Below, piece after piece: positions 44,126 to 53,437 of a stretch of 64,000 nucleotides of DNA (its first letter is position 1; each line of letters starts with the position of its first letter). The stretch lies in NCBI RefSeq assembly GCF_004348995.1, contig NZ_SMKQ01000020.1, positions 1 to 64,000 on the forward strand, in the 5' to 3' direction. Under the pieces are notes generated by a model that was not told the DNA's origin, made no database searches, and saw only the letters and a program-made list of their open reading frames with translations. The position numbers and the translations under genes are program-made. This stretch comes from Nonomuraea terrae (GTDB lineage Bacteria; Actinomycetota; Actinomycetes; Streptosporangiales; Streptosporangiaceae).

Positions 44126-46360
44126 TCAACGCCGCAGGGCCCGGGCCGTCGGGGTGCCCTTGTCCGGCGTGTACGCGGCGACGGGCCCCTCATACAGGAT
44201 CGTCCCGCCGTGTTTGCCCGGCCCAGGCCCCAGGTCGACGAGCCAGTCGGCGTGGCGTACGACGTCGAGGTCGTGCTCGATCACCACCACGGTGTGCCCC
44301 TGCTCGACCAGCGTGTCCAGCACGTGGAGCAGGGTGCCGATGTCGCTCGGGTGCAGGCCCGTGGTGGGCTCGTCCAGCAGGTACGTGGTGGGTTGTTCAC
44401 TGTCGCGCAGCTCCTTGGCGATCTTCAGGCGCTGGCACTCGCCTCCGGAGAGCGTGGTGAGCGACTGGCCGAGCCGCAGATAGCCGAGGCCGACCTCCGA
44501 CAGGTGGCGCAGCGCCGCGGCGATGCCCTGATCGGGCAGCCGCCGCCTGGCCTCGTCCACGGAGAGCGCGTCGATGTCGGCGATGGACAGGCCCTCGACG
44601 GTGTACGCGAGCACCTCGGGCGTGAAGCGCCGCCCCTGGCAGGCTTCGCAGACGACCTCCTGCCCGTCCATGAACGCCAGGTCGGTGTGGACGATGCCGA
44701 GGCCGGCGCACTCCGGGCAGGCCCCTTCCGAGTTCGCGCTGAACAGGGCGGCCGGGACGCCGTTGCGCCGGGCGAACACCTTCCTGACGGCCGGCGCGAT
44801 GCCGGTGTAGGTGATGGGCGTGGACCGGCGGTTGGTGCTGACCGGCCGCTGGTCGATGACGGTGACGTCGTGCTGCTCGACCAGCTCGGCGGCGAGACTC
44901 GACTTACCCGACCCCGCGACGCCGGTCAGGACGGTCATCACCCCTACGGGCACGTCCACGGTGACGCGCCGCAGGTTGTTGCGGCTCGCCTCGGCGATCC
45001 TGATCGCCCCCTTCGCCGTACGCGGGGTCCGCGCGGCGCGTCCTGGCCGGGCGAGCACGCGGCCGGTGTGGGTGCGGGCGCGCCGCAGCTCCTCGAAGCC
45101 GCCCTGGAAGACCAGCCGCCCCCCGTCGGCCCCGGCGCCGGGGCCGATCTCGATGACCTGGTCGGCGACGGCCATCACGGCCGGGTCGTGCTCGACGACG
45201 AGGACGCTGTTGCCGCTGTCGCACAGCCGCCGCAGCAGCCGGGTCACGGATTCGACGTCGGTGGCGTGCAGCCCGACGGTGGGCTCGTCGAACACGTAGA
45301 TCATCTCGGTGAGGCTGGAGCCGAGCCGTTTCACGATCTTGACGCGCTGCGACTCGCCGCCCGACAGCGTCGTGGTCGCCCGCGCCAGGGTGAGGTAGCC
45401 GAGCCCGATGGCGTCCATGGCGTCGAGCCTGGCGACCAGCGCGCCCACCACGGGGGCGACCCGTGGCGCGTCGATGCCCCGGACGAGCGCGGCGAGCTCG
45501 GTGACCTCCATGCGCGACATCTCGCCGATCGTGCGCCCCAGCACGGTGGCGGAGCGGGAGCGCTCGTTGAGCCGGTCTCCACGGCAGTCCGGGCACACCT
45601 GCGACCTGGTGAACCGGCGGATCGTCTCCTGCTTGCGTTCGGAGACGTTGTCGGAGGTGTGCAGGTAGATGCGTACGAATCGCTCGACGACGCCCTCGTA
45701 GTCCTTGGGCGGCCTGCGCCCCAGCCGCGCCGCCGCCGTGCCGCCGTGGAGCAGGGCGTCCCGCTCCTCCTGGCTCCATTCGTGCAGCGGCGTGTCGGGG
45801 CTGAAGGTGCCGATGTCGGCGTACTGGGAGTACCAGTAGCCTCCGTCGCCGAAGCCCGGCAGCAGGATCGCGCCCTGCTTGAGCGACCTGTCCAGGTCGA
45901 GGAACCTGTCGACGGCCGGGGCCACGACATCGCCGAGCCCCGAGCACGTCGGGCACATCCCGGCCGGGTCGTTGAAGGAGAAATGGTTGGACTCGCCCAC
46001 GTGGGGCTCGCCGATCCGGGAGTACAGCAGCCGCAGGTACGTCCAGGCGTCGGTGACCGTGCCGACCGTGGAGCGGGCGTTGCCGCCGATGCGCCGCTGG
46101 TCGATCACGACCACCGGCGAGAGCCCCTCGATGTGCTCCACGTCAGGACGCGACCACTTCGGCAGCCGGTTCCTGACGAACGGCGGGAAAGTGTCGTTGA
46201 GCTGGTAACCCGCCTCCGCCGCGATCGTGTCGAAGACCAGCGACGACTTGCCCGACCCCGACAGGCCCGCGAACACCACGAGCCGGTTGCGGGGGATCTC
46301 CACGTCCAGGCCGCGGAGGTTGTTCGTACGGGCGCCCCTGATGCGGATGCTGCGGTTCAT
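44126..46360 (-). CDS. UvrA-like ABC ATPase (class II, drug-resistance/repair-associated)
   Basis: This 744-aa protein has two UvrA-type ATPase units: Walker [10 protein letters not shown] (32-40) and GVAGSGKSS (near 480), signatures [11 protein letters not shown] and [15 protein letters not shown], and Walker [13 protein letters not shown] and [12 protein letters not shown]. Zinc modules appear at [22 protein letters not shown] and CEACQGRRF. Full-length UvrA is about 950 residues; this shorter form lacks the UvrB-interacting region. That is the mark of class II UvrA, some of which are linked to self-resistance against DNA-binding drugs. It is divergent from a WYL regulator (62 bp between starts). 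Confidence 0.92.
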   Translation of the reverse strand: MNRSIRIRGARTNNLRGLDVEIPRNRLVVFAGLSGSGKSSLVFDTIAAEAGYQLNDTFPPFVRNRLPKWSRPDVEHIEGLSPVVVIDQRRIGGNARSTVGTVTDAWTYLRLLYSRIGEPHVGESNHFSFNDPAGMCPTCSGLGDVVAPAVDRFLDLDRSLKQGAILLPGFGDGGYWYSQYADIGTFSPDTPLHEWSQEERDALLHGGTAAARLGRRPPKDYEGVVERFVRIYLHTSDNVSERKQETIRRFTRSQVCPDCRGDRLNERSRSATVLGRTIGEMSRMEVTELAALVRGIDAPRVAPVVGALVARLDAMDAIGLGYLTLARATTTLSGGESQRVKIVKRLGSSLTEMIYVFDEPTVGLHATDVESVTRLLRRLCDSGNSVLVVEHDPAVMAVADQVIEIGPGAGADGGRLVFQGGFEELRRARTHTGRVLARPGRAARTPRTAKGAIRIAEASRNNLRRVTVDVPVGVMTVLTGVAGSGKSSLAAELVEQHDVTVIDQRPVSTNRRSTPITYTGIAPAVRKVFARRNGVPAALFSANSEGACPECAGLGIVHTDLAFMDGQEVVCEACQGRRFTPEVLAYTVEGLSIADIDALSVDEARRRLPDQGIAAALRHLSEVGLGYLRLGQSLTTLSGGECQRLKIAKELRDSEQPTTYLLDEPTTGLHPSDIGTLLHVLDTLVEQGHTVVVIEHDLDVVRHADWLVDLGPGPGKHGGTILYEGPVAAYTPDKGTPTARALRR

Positions 46361-46422
46361 GCTCCCGAACGTACGACGAGATGTGGCCGGATCCTGACCG
46401 CATCTCTGCGCATCATGGAGAC

Positions 46423-47379
46423 ATGGCCGATGTCACCGAACGCATGCTCGCCCTGCTGTCCACCCTCCAGACGGGCCGGCCGTTCAGCGGGGAGGAGCTG
46501 GCCTCCCGGCTGGCGGTGAGCCCGCGGACCGTCCGCCGCGACGTCGAACGCCTGCGGGGCTACGGCTACCCGGTCGAGACCCAGCCGGGGCCCGGCGGCT
46601 ACTACCGGCTGGTGGCGGGCCGGACGATGCCCCCGCTCGTGCTCGACGACGACGAGGCGATCGCGGCGCTGCTCGGCCTGGCCACGCTCGCCTCCGCGCG
46701 TTCCGACGAGGAGGGGACCCTCGACGACGCGGCCACCCGCGCGTACGGCAAACTCGACCAGTTCCTCCCGGCGCGCCTGCGGCCGCGGGCCGCCGCGCTG
46801 CGCGCCAGCCTGGAGACCGACCGGCAACGCGCGCCCAGCGTGAACCCGCAGGCGCTGGCCGACCTCGCCGAGGCGATCAGTGCCCAGGAGATCGTGTCGT
46901 TCGACTACACGGACAGGCGCGGCAACGCGCTCCGGCGCCGGGTGGAGCCGCACCGCCAGGTCCACCTGCGCCTGCGCTGGTATCTGCTGGGCTGGGATCT
47001 CGACCGCGACGACTGGCGGGTGTTCCGCCTCGACCGCGTCGGCGACCTCGTGCGCACCGGCGTCCGCCACTCCTCGCGCACGCTGCCGGCCGACACGGCC
47101 CTCGCCTACCTCCGCCAGGGCCTGAACGCCGAGCGCCGCCGCGTCCGGCTCACCGTGCGGGCCGAGCCGGACGAGGTCGCGGACGCGCTGAAGTACCAGG
47201 ACGCCCGGATCGAGCGGGTGGCCGACCGGGAGACCGGCGTCGACGTCTGGCTCGACTCCTGGGAGTGGCTCGTGCTCAACCTCGCGTTCCTGGACGCCGA
47301 CTTCTCGATCAGCGAGCCCGACGACTTCCGCGCGGCCTGCGCCGCCTTCGCCCGCCGCCTCCTCGCCGCGTGCGAGTGA
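46423..47379 (+). CDS. HTH and WYL domain transcriptional regulator (YafY-like)
   Basis: This 318-aa protein starts MADVTERMLALLSTLQTGRP. The N-terminal winged helix of the DeoR/HTH_11 type is FSGEELASRLAVSPRTVRRDVERLRGYGYPV. The WYL domain follows (ALAEAISAQEIVSFDYTDRRGNALRRRVEPHRQV... LRWYLLGWDLDRDDWRVFRLDR) and a C-terminal extension ends the protein. WYL regulators often respond to nucleic acid or stress signals. It faces the UvrA-like gene across a short shared promoter region and is its probable regulator. Confidence 0.88.
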   Translation: MADVTERMLALLSTLQTGRPFSGEELASRLAVSPRTVRRDVERLRGYGYPVETQPGPGGYYRLVAGRTMPPLVLDDDEAIAALLGLATLASARSDEEGTLDDAATRAYGKLDQFLPARLRPRAAALRASLETDRQRAPSVNPQALADLAEAISAQEIVSFDYTDRRGNALRRRVEPHRQVHLRLRWYLLGWDLDRDDWRVFRLDRVGDLVRTGVRHSSRTLPADTALAYLRQGLNAERRRVRLTVRAEPDEVADALKYQDARIERVADRETGVDVWLDSWEWLVLNLAFLDADFSISEPDDFRAACAAFARRLLAACE

Positions 47380-47415
47380 CTTCCCTCTTGCCATGATCGG
47401 CTGAGTGCTGAACTA

Positions 47416-47429
47416 TGACAACGTTGTCA
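47416..47429. promoter_or_regulatory. LacI-type operator upstream of the GH2 gene
   Basis: TGACAACGTTGTCA is a perfect 14-bp palindrome ending 23 bp before the GH2 ATG. This TGACAxCGxTGTCA form is typical of LacI-family operators upstream of actinobacterial glycosidase genes. No LacI gene is present in the window. Confidence 0.6.
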
Positions 47430-47452
47430 GCAAGGATTGGACTCCGCACTCC

Positions 47453-50400
47453 ATGTCGCATCAGCTCTCACGCCGGTCGGTCATCGCCTCCGGCGCGACC
47501 CTCCTCGCCGGGTTCGGCCTGGGCATCTCCCCTTCGCCGGCCCGGGCGGCCGGCCGCACCCCCGGCCAGGAAGAACTGGCCGTCCACCGCCCCGTCACCG
47601 TGTCGTCCACCGACTACGCGCCCACTCCGGGCGAGTTCGCGGTGGACAGGATCAGCACCGTCGGGGTACGGGGCACCGGTTGGCGGGCCGCCGCCGGCGA
47701 CCCTCAGTGGATCTCCGTGGACCTCCAGGGCGAATGCGAGATCACCGCCCTGCGCCTGGTCTTCGAGGCCACGGTGGACGACCCCGTCTTCGTCCCCTCC
47801 ACGAGCGGCAACCCGCGTGACAGCACGACCGGCCAGGAGATCCTGTCGAGCTGCGCCGTCGACTTCGTCATCGAGACCTCCCGCGACAACCGCTCGTGGA
47901 CCGCCGTCCACCGCACGAGCTCCGGCACCGGCGGCGTCATGGACATCGGCCTGGAGCAGCCCGCCGTCGCCCGCTGGGTGCGGATGACCGTGCACAAGCG
48001 CTCCAACGCCAACCCCCTCGGCCTCAACGGCTTCCAGGTGTACGGCACCGCCAGGGGCCACCGCCCGGCGGCCACCGGCTGGACCGACTGGGGAACCCAC
48101 CGGCACAAGGCGCCGGAACTGGCGGTCGCCGCCGACGGGACGGTGCCGCTGGAGTCGGGCTGGACGCTCACCATGGACGACTGGGCCGGCGGCGACGGAG
48201 CCGCCCTGTCGCGGCCCGGGGTGGACACCGGCTCCTGGCTGCCCGCCGTCGTGCCCGGCACCGTGCTGGCCGCACTGGTCGAGCAGGGACATCTGCCCGA
48301 CCCGGTGCAGGGCTTCAACAACCTGCGCGTCCCCGAGGCGTTGTCGCGTCACTCGTGGTGGTACCGGCGCGGCTTCGTCCTGCCGCGCGGCCTGCGCAGC
48401 GGGCCGGGACGCCGCGTCTGGCTGGAGTTCGACGGGATCAATCACCAGGCGGAGATCTGGCTCAACGGCCGGCGGGTGGGCGACCTGACCTACCCCTTCG
48501 GCCGCTCCGCCCACGACATCACGGACCTGCTGGCCGCCGAGGGCGAGCAGGCGCTGGCCGTACACGTCTCGCCGATGCCCTACCCCGGCAGCCCCGGCGA
48601 CAAGGGCCCTGAGGGGCTGGCCTTCGTGGACGCCGGCGCGACCATGATGAACCGCAACTCGCCGACGTACCTCGCCGCCTCGGGCTGGGACTGGATGCCG
48701 GCGGTCCGCGACCGCGTCTCCGGCATCTGGAACCACGTACGGCTCCGCTCCACCGGCGACGCCGTCGTCGGCGACCCCTGGGTGGACACCCGGCTGCCCG
48801 ACCTGCCGGACACCAGCCGTGCCGACGTGACGATCGTGGTCCCGGTCCGCAACGCCGGCGCCGAGGACCGGCAGGTCACCGTCGAGGCGGCATTCGGCGG
48901 CGTGCACGTCTCCCAGACGGTCGCCGTGCCCGCGGGCGGGACGGCCGACGTCACGTTCGCTCCCGACGTCTACGACAGGCTGCGCCTGCGCGACCCAGAG
49001 CTGTGGTGGCCCAACGGGTACGGCGAGCCGGCCCTGCACGACCTCACCCTGCTCGCCTCCATCGACGGCCGGGAGAGCGACCGGCGCACCGCCCGCTTCG
49101 GCATCCGCCAGTTCGGCTACGAGCACGACGTGCCGCTGCCCTTCGGCGGCGGCGCCGACTCGTACACGCAGAAGGTGGACCTGGGCCCGCAGCGGGCCCG
49201 GTACGTCCGCGTCAGGTGCCTGACCCGCGCCACCTCCTGGGGCAGCTCCCTGTGGAGCCTGTCGGTCGTCGACAGCGCCGCGCCGGGCACCGACCTGGCC
49301 CTGCGCCGGCCCGCCACCGCGTCCTCCGCGGACGATCCGGGCAATCGGCCGGAGAACGTCACCGACGGCGACCCGGGCACCCGCTGGTCCTCCGAGTTCG
49401 CCGACGACCAGTGGATCCGGGTGGACCTGGGCTCGGTGGTCTCGTTCGACCGGATCGACCTGACCTGGGAGCAGGCGTACGCCAAGACCTACGTGGTGCA
49501 GGTGTCCGACGACGACGCGACGTGGCGGGACGTCAGGACGGTGGACAACTCCGCCGTACCGCTGCCGTTCAACCGGGGCGACGCGAGCCTGCAGAGCGTG
49601 GACTTCCCCGCCCGCACCGCCCGCTACGTCCGCATCACCGGCGGCGCCCGGGCGACGAGCTGGGGCAACTCGCTGTGGACCCTCTCCGTGATCGACAGCG
49701 CCTCCCCCTCGACCGACCTGGCCCTGCGCAAGACGGCCACCGCCTCGACGGAGGAGTCGTCCCACCCGGCCGCCCACGCGACGGACGGCGACCCCGGCAC
49801 GCGCTGGGGCTCGGCCTACGAGGACGGCCAGTGGATCCAGGTGGACCTCGGCTCCCCCGTCTCCTTCGACCGGGTGGTCCTCGTCTGGGAGTCGGCCTAC
49901 CCGAAGACGTACACGATCCAAGTTTCCGACGACGGCTCCACGTGGACGGACGTGAAGTCCGTCGACAACACCCCGGAACCGCTGAAGATCAGCGTCAACG
50001 GCGTGCGCGTCTTCGCCCGCGGCGGCAACTGGGGATGGGACGAGCTGCTGCGCCGGATGCCCGCCGGCCGGATGGACGCGGCGGCGCGCATGCATCGCGA
50101 CATGAACTTCACCATGATCCGCAACTGGGTCGGCAGCAGCACCCGCGAGGAGTTCTACGCCGCCTGCGACGAGCACGGCCTGCTGGTGTGGAACGACTTC
50201 CCGAACGCCTGGGCGATGGACCCGCCGGACCACCAGGCGTTCAACGACCTGGCCGCGGACACCGTCCGGCGCTACCGCATCCACCCGTGCGTGGTGGTCT
50301 GGTGCGGCGCGAACGAGGGCAACCCGCCCGCCGCCATCGACGCCGGCATGCGCGACGCCGTCGAGTCGCAGGCCCCGGGCATCCTGTACCAGAACAACTC

Positions 50401-51499
50401 GGCCGGCGGCATCGTCACCGGCGGCGGCCCGTACGGCTGGGTCGAGCCGCAGCGCTACTACTCGCCCACGACGTACGGCAGCCAGAGCTTCGGATTCCAC
50501 ACCGAGATCGGCATGCCGGTGGTGTCCACGGCCGAGAGCATGCGCGAACTCGCCGGCGACCAGCCCGAGTGGCCGATCGGCGGCGTCTGGTACTACCACG
50601 ACTGGAGCACGAGGGGGAACCAGGCGCCGCAGAACTACCAGGCGGCAATCGAGACCCGCCTCGGGCCCGCCGCGGACCTCGACGACTTCGCGCGCAAGGC
50701 GCAGTTCGTCAACTACGAGAACGGCCGCGCCATGTTCGAGGCGTGGAACGCCCACCTGTGGGAGGACGCCACGGGCCTGATGCTCTGGATGTCCCATCCC
50801 GCCTGGCACAGCACTGTGTGGCAGACGTACGACTACGACTTCGACGTCAACGGCATGTACTACGGGGCCCGCGCCGCGTGCGAACCCGTCCACGTGCAGG
50901 CCGGCCTCGACGACTGGCGGGTCGTCGCCGTCAACCACACCCCCCGGGCGCTCAAGGACGTGACGGTGACGGCGCGCGCCTTCGACCTCCTCGGACGGCC
51001 GCTCGGCCCGGCCCAGCGGAAGTCGGTGGACGTCGCCCCCTCCGCGACGGCCGAGGCGTTCACCGCCGGCTGGACCGACGACCTGCCCGACGTCCACCTC
51101 CTCCGCCTGACCCTGGAGGACGGCAGGGGCGAGCCGCTGTCCAGGAACGACTACTGGCGTTACCGGGAGCCGTCCGACCTGCGGGCGCTCAACGACCTCC
51201 AGCGGACCGCGCTCTCCGTCGACGCGGGCAAGGTGACCAGGTCGGGGACGCGGCACACGCTCACCGCCGAGCTCCGCAACCGCGGCCAGGCGGTCGCCGC
51301 GATGGTCCGCCTGTCGCTGCTGGACGCCAGGACCGGCGAGCGCGTCCTGCCGACGCTGTACAGCGACAACTACGTCTGGCTGCTGCCGGGCGAGTCGCGC
51401 GCCTTCGCCCTCTCCTGGCCGGCCGACGCCCTGCCTTCCGGCAAACCGGTCGTCCGCGTGGACGGCTACAACGTCCCCCGCACCCAATCGCGCCCGTGA
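47453..51499 (+). CDS. Tat-exported GH2 glycosidase with discoidin domains (exo-beta-glucosaminidase/beta-mannosidase-like)
   Basis: The ATG at 47453 gives 1348 aa with a Tat signal (SRRSVIASGATLLAGFGLG). The order is an F5/8 C (CBM32-like) domain (about 45-200), GH2 sugar-binding and Ig-like domains (to about 560), an insertion of two homologous discoidin repeats (about 565-842), then the GH2 TIM barrel (from VFARGGNWGWDELL) and C-terminal Ig-like domains. The catalytic acid/base is E955 in CGANEGN and the nucleophile is probably E1018 in FHTEIGMP. Relatives cleave terminal beta-glucosamine or beta-mannose from chitosan-like or mannan substrates. The inserted repeats are about 420 bp in period at DNA level. 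Expression is probably controlled by a LacI operator. Confidence 0.88.
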   Translation: MSHQLSRRSVIASGATLLAGFGLGISPSPARAAGRTPGQEELAVHRPVTVSSTDYAPTPGEFAVDRISTVGVRGTGWRAAAGDPQWISVDLQGECEITALRLVFEATVDDPVFVPSTSGNPRDSTTGQEILSSCAVDFVIETSRDNRSWTAVHRTSSGTGGVMDIGLEQPAVARWVRMTVHKRSNANPLGLNGFQVYGTARGHRPAATGWTDWGTHRHKAPELAVAADGTVPLESGWTLTMDDWAGGDGAALSRPGVDTGSWLPAVVPGTVLAALVEQGHLPDPVQGFNNLRVPEALSRHSWWYRRGFVLPRGLRSGPGRRVWLEFDGINHQAEIWLNGRRVGDLTYPFGRSAHDITDLLAAEGEQALAVHVSPMPYPGSPGDKGPEGLAFVDAGATMMNRNSPTYLAASGWDWMPAVRDRVSGIWNHVRLRSTGDAVVGDPWVDTRLPDLPDTSRADVTIVVPVRNAGAEDRQVTVEAAFGGVHVSQTVAVPAGGTADVTFAPDVYDRLRLRDPELWWPNGYGEPALHDLTLLASIDGRESDRRTARFGIRQFGYEHDVPLPFGGGADSYTQKVDLGPQRARYVRVRCLTRATSWGSSLWSLSVVDSAAPGTDLALRRPATASSADDPGNRPENVTDGDPGTRWSSEFADDQWIRVDLGSVVSFDRIDLTWEQAYAKTYVVQVSDDDATWRDVRTVDNSAVPLPFNRGDASLQSVDFPARTARYVRITGGARATSWGNSLWTLSVIDSASPSTDLALRKTATASTEESSHPAAHATDGDPGTRWGSAYEDGQWIQVDLGSPVSFDRVVLVWESAYPKTYTIQVSDDGSTWTDVKSVDNTPEPLKISVNGVRVFARGGNWGWDELLRRMPAGRMDAAARMHRDMNFTMIRNWVGSSTREEFYAACDEHGLLVWNDFPNAWAMDPPDHQAFNDLAADTVRRYRIHPCVVVWCGANEGNPPAAIDAGMRDAVESQAPGILYQNNSAGGIVTGGGPYGWVEPQRYYSPTTYGSQSFGFHTEIGMPVVSTAESMRELAGDQPEWPIGGVWYYHDWSTRGNQAPQNYQAAIETRLGPAADLDDFARKAQFVNYENGRAMFEAWNAHLWEDATGLMLWMSHPAWHSTVWQTYDYDFDVNGMYYGARAACEPVHVQAGLDDWRVVAVNHTPRALKDVTVTARAFDLLGRPLGPAQRKSVDVAPSATAEAFTAGWTDDLPDVHLLRLTLEDGRGEPLSRNDYWRYREPSDLRALNDLQRTALSVDAGKVTRSGTRHTLTAELRNRGQAVAAMVRLSLLDARTGERVLPTLYSDNYVWLLPGESRAFALSWPADALPSGKPVVRVDGYNVPRTQSRP

Positions 51500-51503
51500 A
51501 CCA

Positions 51504-51531
51504 GGCCCGGGGCCGTTTCCGGCCCCGGGCC
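51504..51531. terminator. Bidirectional hairpin terminator between GH2 and DinB genes
   Basis: Perfect 12-bp GC arms (51504-51515 and 51520-51531) enclose a TTTC loop. It lies between the GH2 stop (51499) and the convergent DinB stop (51534). Confidence 0.78.
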
Positions 51532-51533
51532 CG

Positions 51534-52040
51534 CTACAGCCCGGTCGCGCCGTCGGTGAGCTCGCGCAGGATGTCGGCGTGGCCGGCGTGCTGCGCCGTC
51601 TCCTCGATCATGTGGGCGTAGATCCACCGCAGCGACACCTCACCGAGCCGCTTGGACGGCACCGTGTCGTCGAGCGCGAACCCCGCCGCGATCCGCCGGC
51701 TCTCCTGGCACACCCGGTCGTACTCGGCGACGAGGCCGTCGAGGGTGTCGTCCGGGCCCAGCTCCCAGCTCTCGTCGTCGCCTCGCGAGTTGCCGGGGAT
51801 GTCGGCGGGATCGCGCTGGGCCAGCTGCCGGTGGAACCAGTTCCGCTCCACCGCGGTCAGGTGCTTGACCAGCCCCGCCAGCGTGGTCTTCGAGGGCACG
51901 ATGCGCCGGCGCGCGGCCTCCTCCGGGACCCCGGCGACCTTCGCGACGATCTGCCTGCGCTGACAGTCGAGGAACGCCTCCAGGACGTCGCGTTCCGTGC
52001 CCGTGCTGACGAGCTCCTCCGGCCATAAGGGCGTGGACAT
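51534..52040 (-). CDS. DinB / DUF664 family protein (mycothiol-dependent type)
   Basis: The ATG at 52040 with GAGAGGTG upstream gives 168 aa. The four-helix DinB bundle is visible with the metal histidines in LVKHLTAVERNWFH and near ETAQHAGHADILRELTDG. The N-terminal block is TERDVLEAFLDCQRRQIVAKVAGVPEEAARRRIVPSKTTLAGL. Related actinobacterial enzymes use mycothiol for detoxification or isomerisation. The gene converges with the GH2 gene and starts 58 bp from the divergent MFS-like gene; a functional link is not evident. Confidence 0.88.
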   Translation of the reverse strand: MSTPLWPEELVSTGTERDVLEAFLDCQRRQIVAKVAGVPEEAARRRIVPSKTTLAGLVKHLTAVERNWFHRQLAQRDPADIPGNSRGDDESWELGPDDTLDGLVAEYDRVCQESRRIAAGFALDDTVPSKRLGEVSLRWIYAHMIEETAQHAGHADILRELTDGATGL

Positions 52041-52097
52041 GGCGGCACCTCTCGTGTCGTTTTGCCAGGAACAGATGATCATCGAAAGGATGCCCGG

Positions 52098-53309
52098 ATG
52101 ACACCCCCGTTACGGTTCCGGTGCTTCCTGGTCTTCGTTCTCGCCTGGTCCGTCCTGTCGATCGTCTCCATGTTCGCCGACTTCGACCTGGTCGTGCACA
52201 TGCAGGTTGACCCCCGCGCAGTGAAAGAGATCGGCGGGAGCGCGGCCACCCTCGCGCTCGTGCTGCTCGGGCTGCCCCTCGGCGTGCTCATCGACCGGGC
52301 CCGCCGCCGATCCGCGATGACCGTGGTTCCTCTCCTGGTGGCGGCCGGAGGGCTCTCCGTCCTGGCGGCCGACGCCCTCGGCTCGCAGAGCGACGGCCAC
52401 GCCATCGCGGTGCTGACGACGATGGGGGTGCTGACAACGGTGGCGTCCGTCGTCCGCGACGCCTGCCTGCCCTCCATCGCCGGCCGCGAGCGCCTGGTTC
52501 CCGCGAACGCCCTGCTGTCGGTGGTGCCGCTGATCCTGGCCCTCTGCCTGGCGTCGGTCCTGTCGCTGCTCGACGACCTGGTCGATGTCACGGCCCCGAT
52601 CCTCACCGTGACGATGGCGTCCCTGGCGGCGTTGTTGTTCCGCACGGTCGACGCCGCCGAGGAGCCGGCGCCGCCCCCCGCGGGGCTGCGGTGGGAGATG
52701 ACGGAGGCGATCCGCTTCACCGCGCGCCACCCGGTGCTGCGGGCCATCGCCCTGTACCTCGTGGTGTCGGCGCTGGTCGCGGAGTTCGCCGACGAGGTGG
52801 CGGACGAGGCGTTGCGGGTGGCGGCGGAGTCGGCGGCGATCCCGCTCGGCTCCTACTTCTCCGTGGTCAACCTGTCGGCCCTCCTCGTGCCGTTCGTGGG
52901 GGCGCTGCTGGCCGTGCTGCTCCACCGGAGGGTCGGCGTCTTCCGGCTGGCCTGCGCGGCTCTCCTGGTGAGCCAGCCGTTCACGCTGCTGCTCGCGCTG
53001 TCCGGGTCCCCCGGAGGAGCGATCTGGTACGTCGTCGGCACACTCGTCCCGATGACCGGAACGGCCGTCGCCGCCCTCGCCCTGCTCAGCCACCGTCAGG
53101 CGCTCACCCCGGATCGGCTGCTCGGCCGGGTCGGCGGCCTCCTCCTGGCGCTCGCCACGCTGGCCGACGCACTGGGCGAGCTGCTGGAGACGGCCGCCAC
53201 GCCCCCGACGCTGCTCCCCGGGGTGGCCGTCGCCACGCTCGCCGCTCTCGCCGCCGCCGTCCCGCTCCTGCGGACTGTCACGGCTGAGAAGTCGGACACC
53301 CCGGTCTGA
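52098..53309 (+). CDS. MFS-like membrane transport protein
   Basis: The ATG at 52098 (MTPPLRFRCFLVFVLAWSVL) with AAAGGA upstream gives 403 aa. About twelve hydrophobic segments are visible. GLPLGVLIDRARRRSAMTVVPLLVAAGGL matches the MFS loop motif after the second segment. The later half has weaker repeats. It looks like a divergent or degenerate major facilitator protein, possibly an exporter. The substrate is unknown. It is divergent from DinB and upstream of an ECF41 gene with 128 bp between. Confidence 0.72.
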   Translation: MTPPLRFRCFLVFVLAWSVLSIVSMFADFDLVVHMQVDPRAVKEIGGSAATLALVLLGLPLGVLIDRARRRSAMTVVPLLVAAGGLSVLAADALGSQSDGHAIAVLTTMGVLTTVASVVRDACLPSIAGRERLVPANALLSVVPLILALCLASVLSLLDDLVDVTAPILTVTMASLAALLFRTVDAAEEPAPPPAGLRWEMTEAIRFTARHPVLRAIALYLVVSALVAEFADEVADEALRVAAESAAIPLGSYFSVVNLSALLVPFVGALLAVLLHRRVGVFRLACAALLVSQPFTLLLALSGSPGGAIWYVVGTLVPMTGTAVAALALLSHRQALTPDRLLGRVGGLLLALATLADALGELLETAATPPTLLPGVAVATLAALAAAVPLLRTVTAEKSDTPV

Positions 53310-53369
53310 GCGCCCTTCGGCGTGAGCGGGCCCGCTGGCGCAGGAACGGATTTACGATAGGCCGTTCCA

Positions 53370-53396
53370 TCTCACATTTCGGGGCGCTGTCTCGTC
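53370..53396 (+). promoter_or_regulatory. ECF41-type promoter of the sigma gene
   Basis: TCTCACA (53370-53376), 16 bp, then CGTC (53393-53396), about 42 bp before the sigma gene start. This agrees with the TGTCACA-N16-CGTC form described for ECF41 and nearly matches the promoter of the COE gene at 54933-54959. Confidence 0.75.
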
Positions 53397-53437
53397 GTAC
53401 TGGTGAGAGCGAGTACGACAAAGGGAGCCAGCGCGCC

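Noticed and set aside
43715-46519. Plus-strand open frame of 934 codons opposite the UvrA-like gene
   Set aside because: Antisense shadow of a protein with complete Walker and signature motifs.
47468-51487. Minus-strand open frame of 1339 codons opposite the GH2 gene
   Set aside because: Shadow frame; the plus-strand protein has a Tat signal, catalytic motifs and domain repeats, the antisense one has none.
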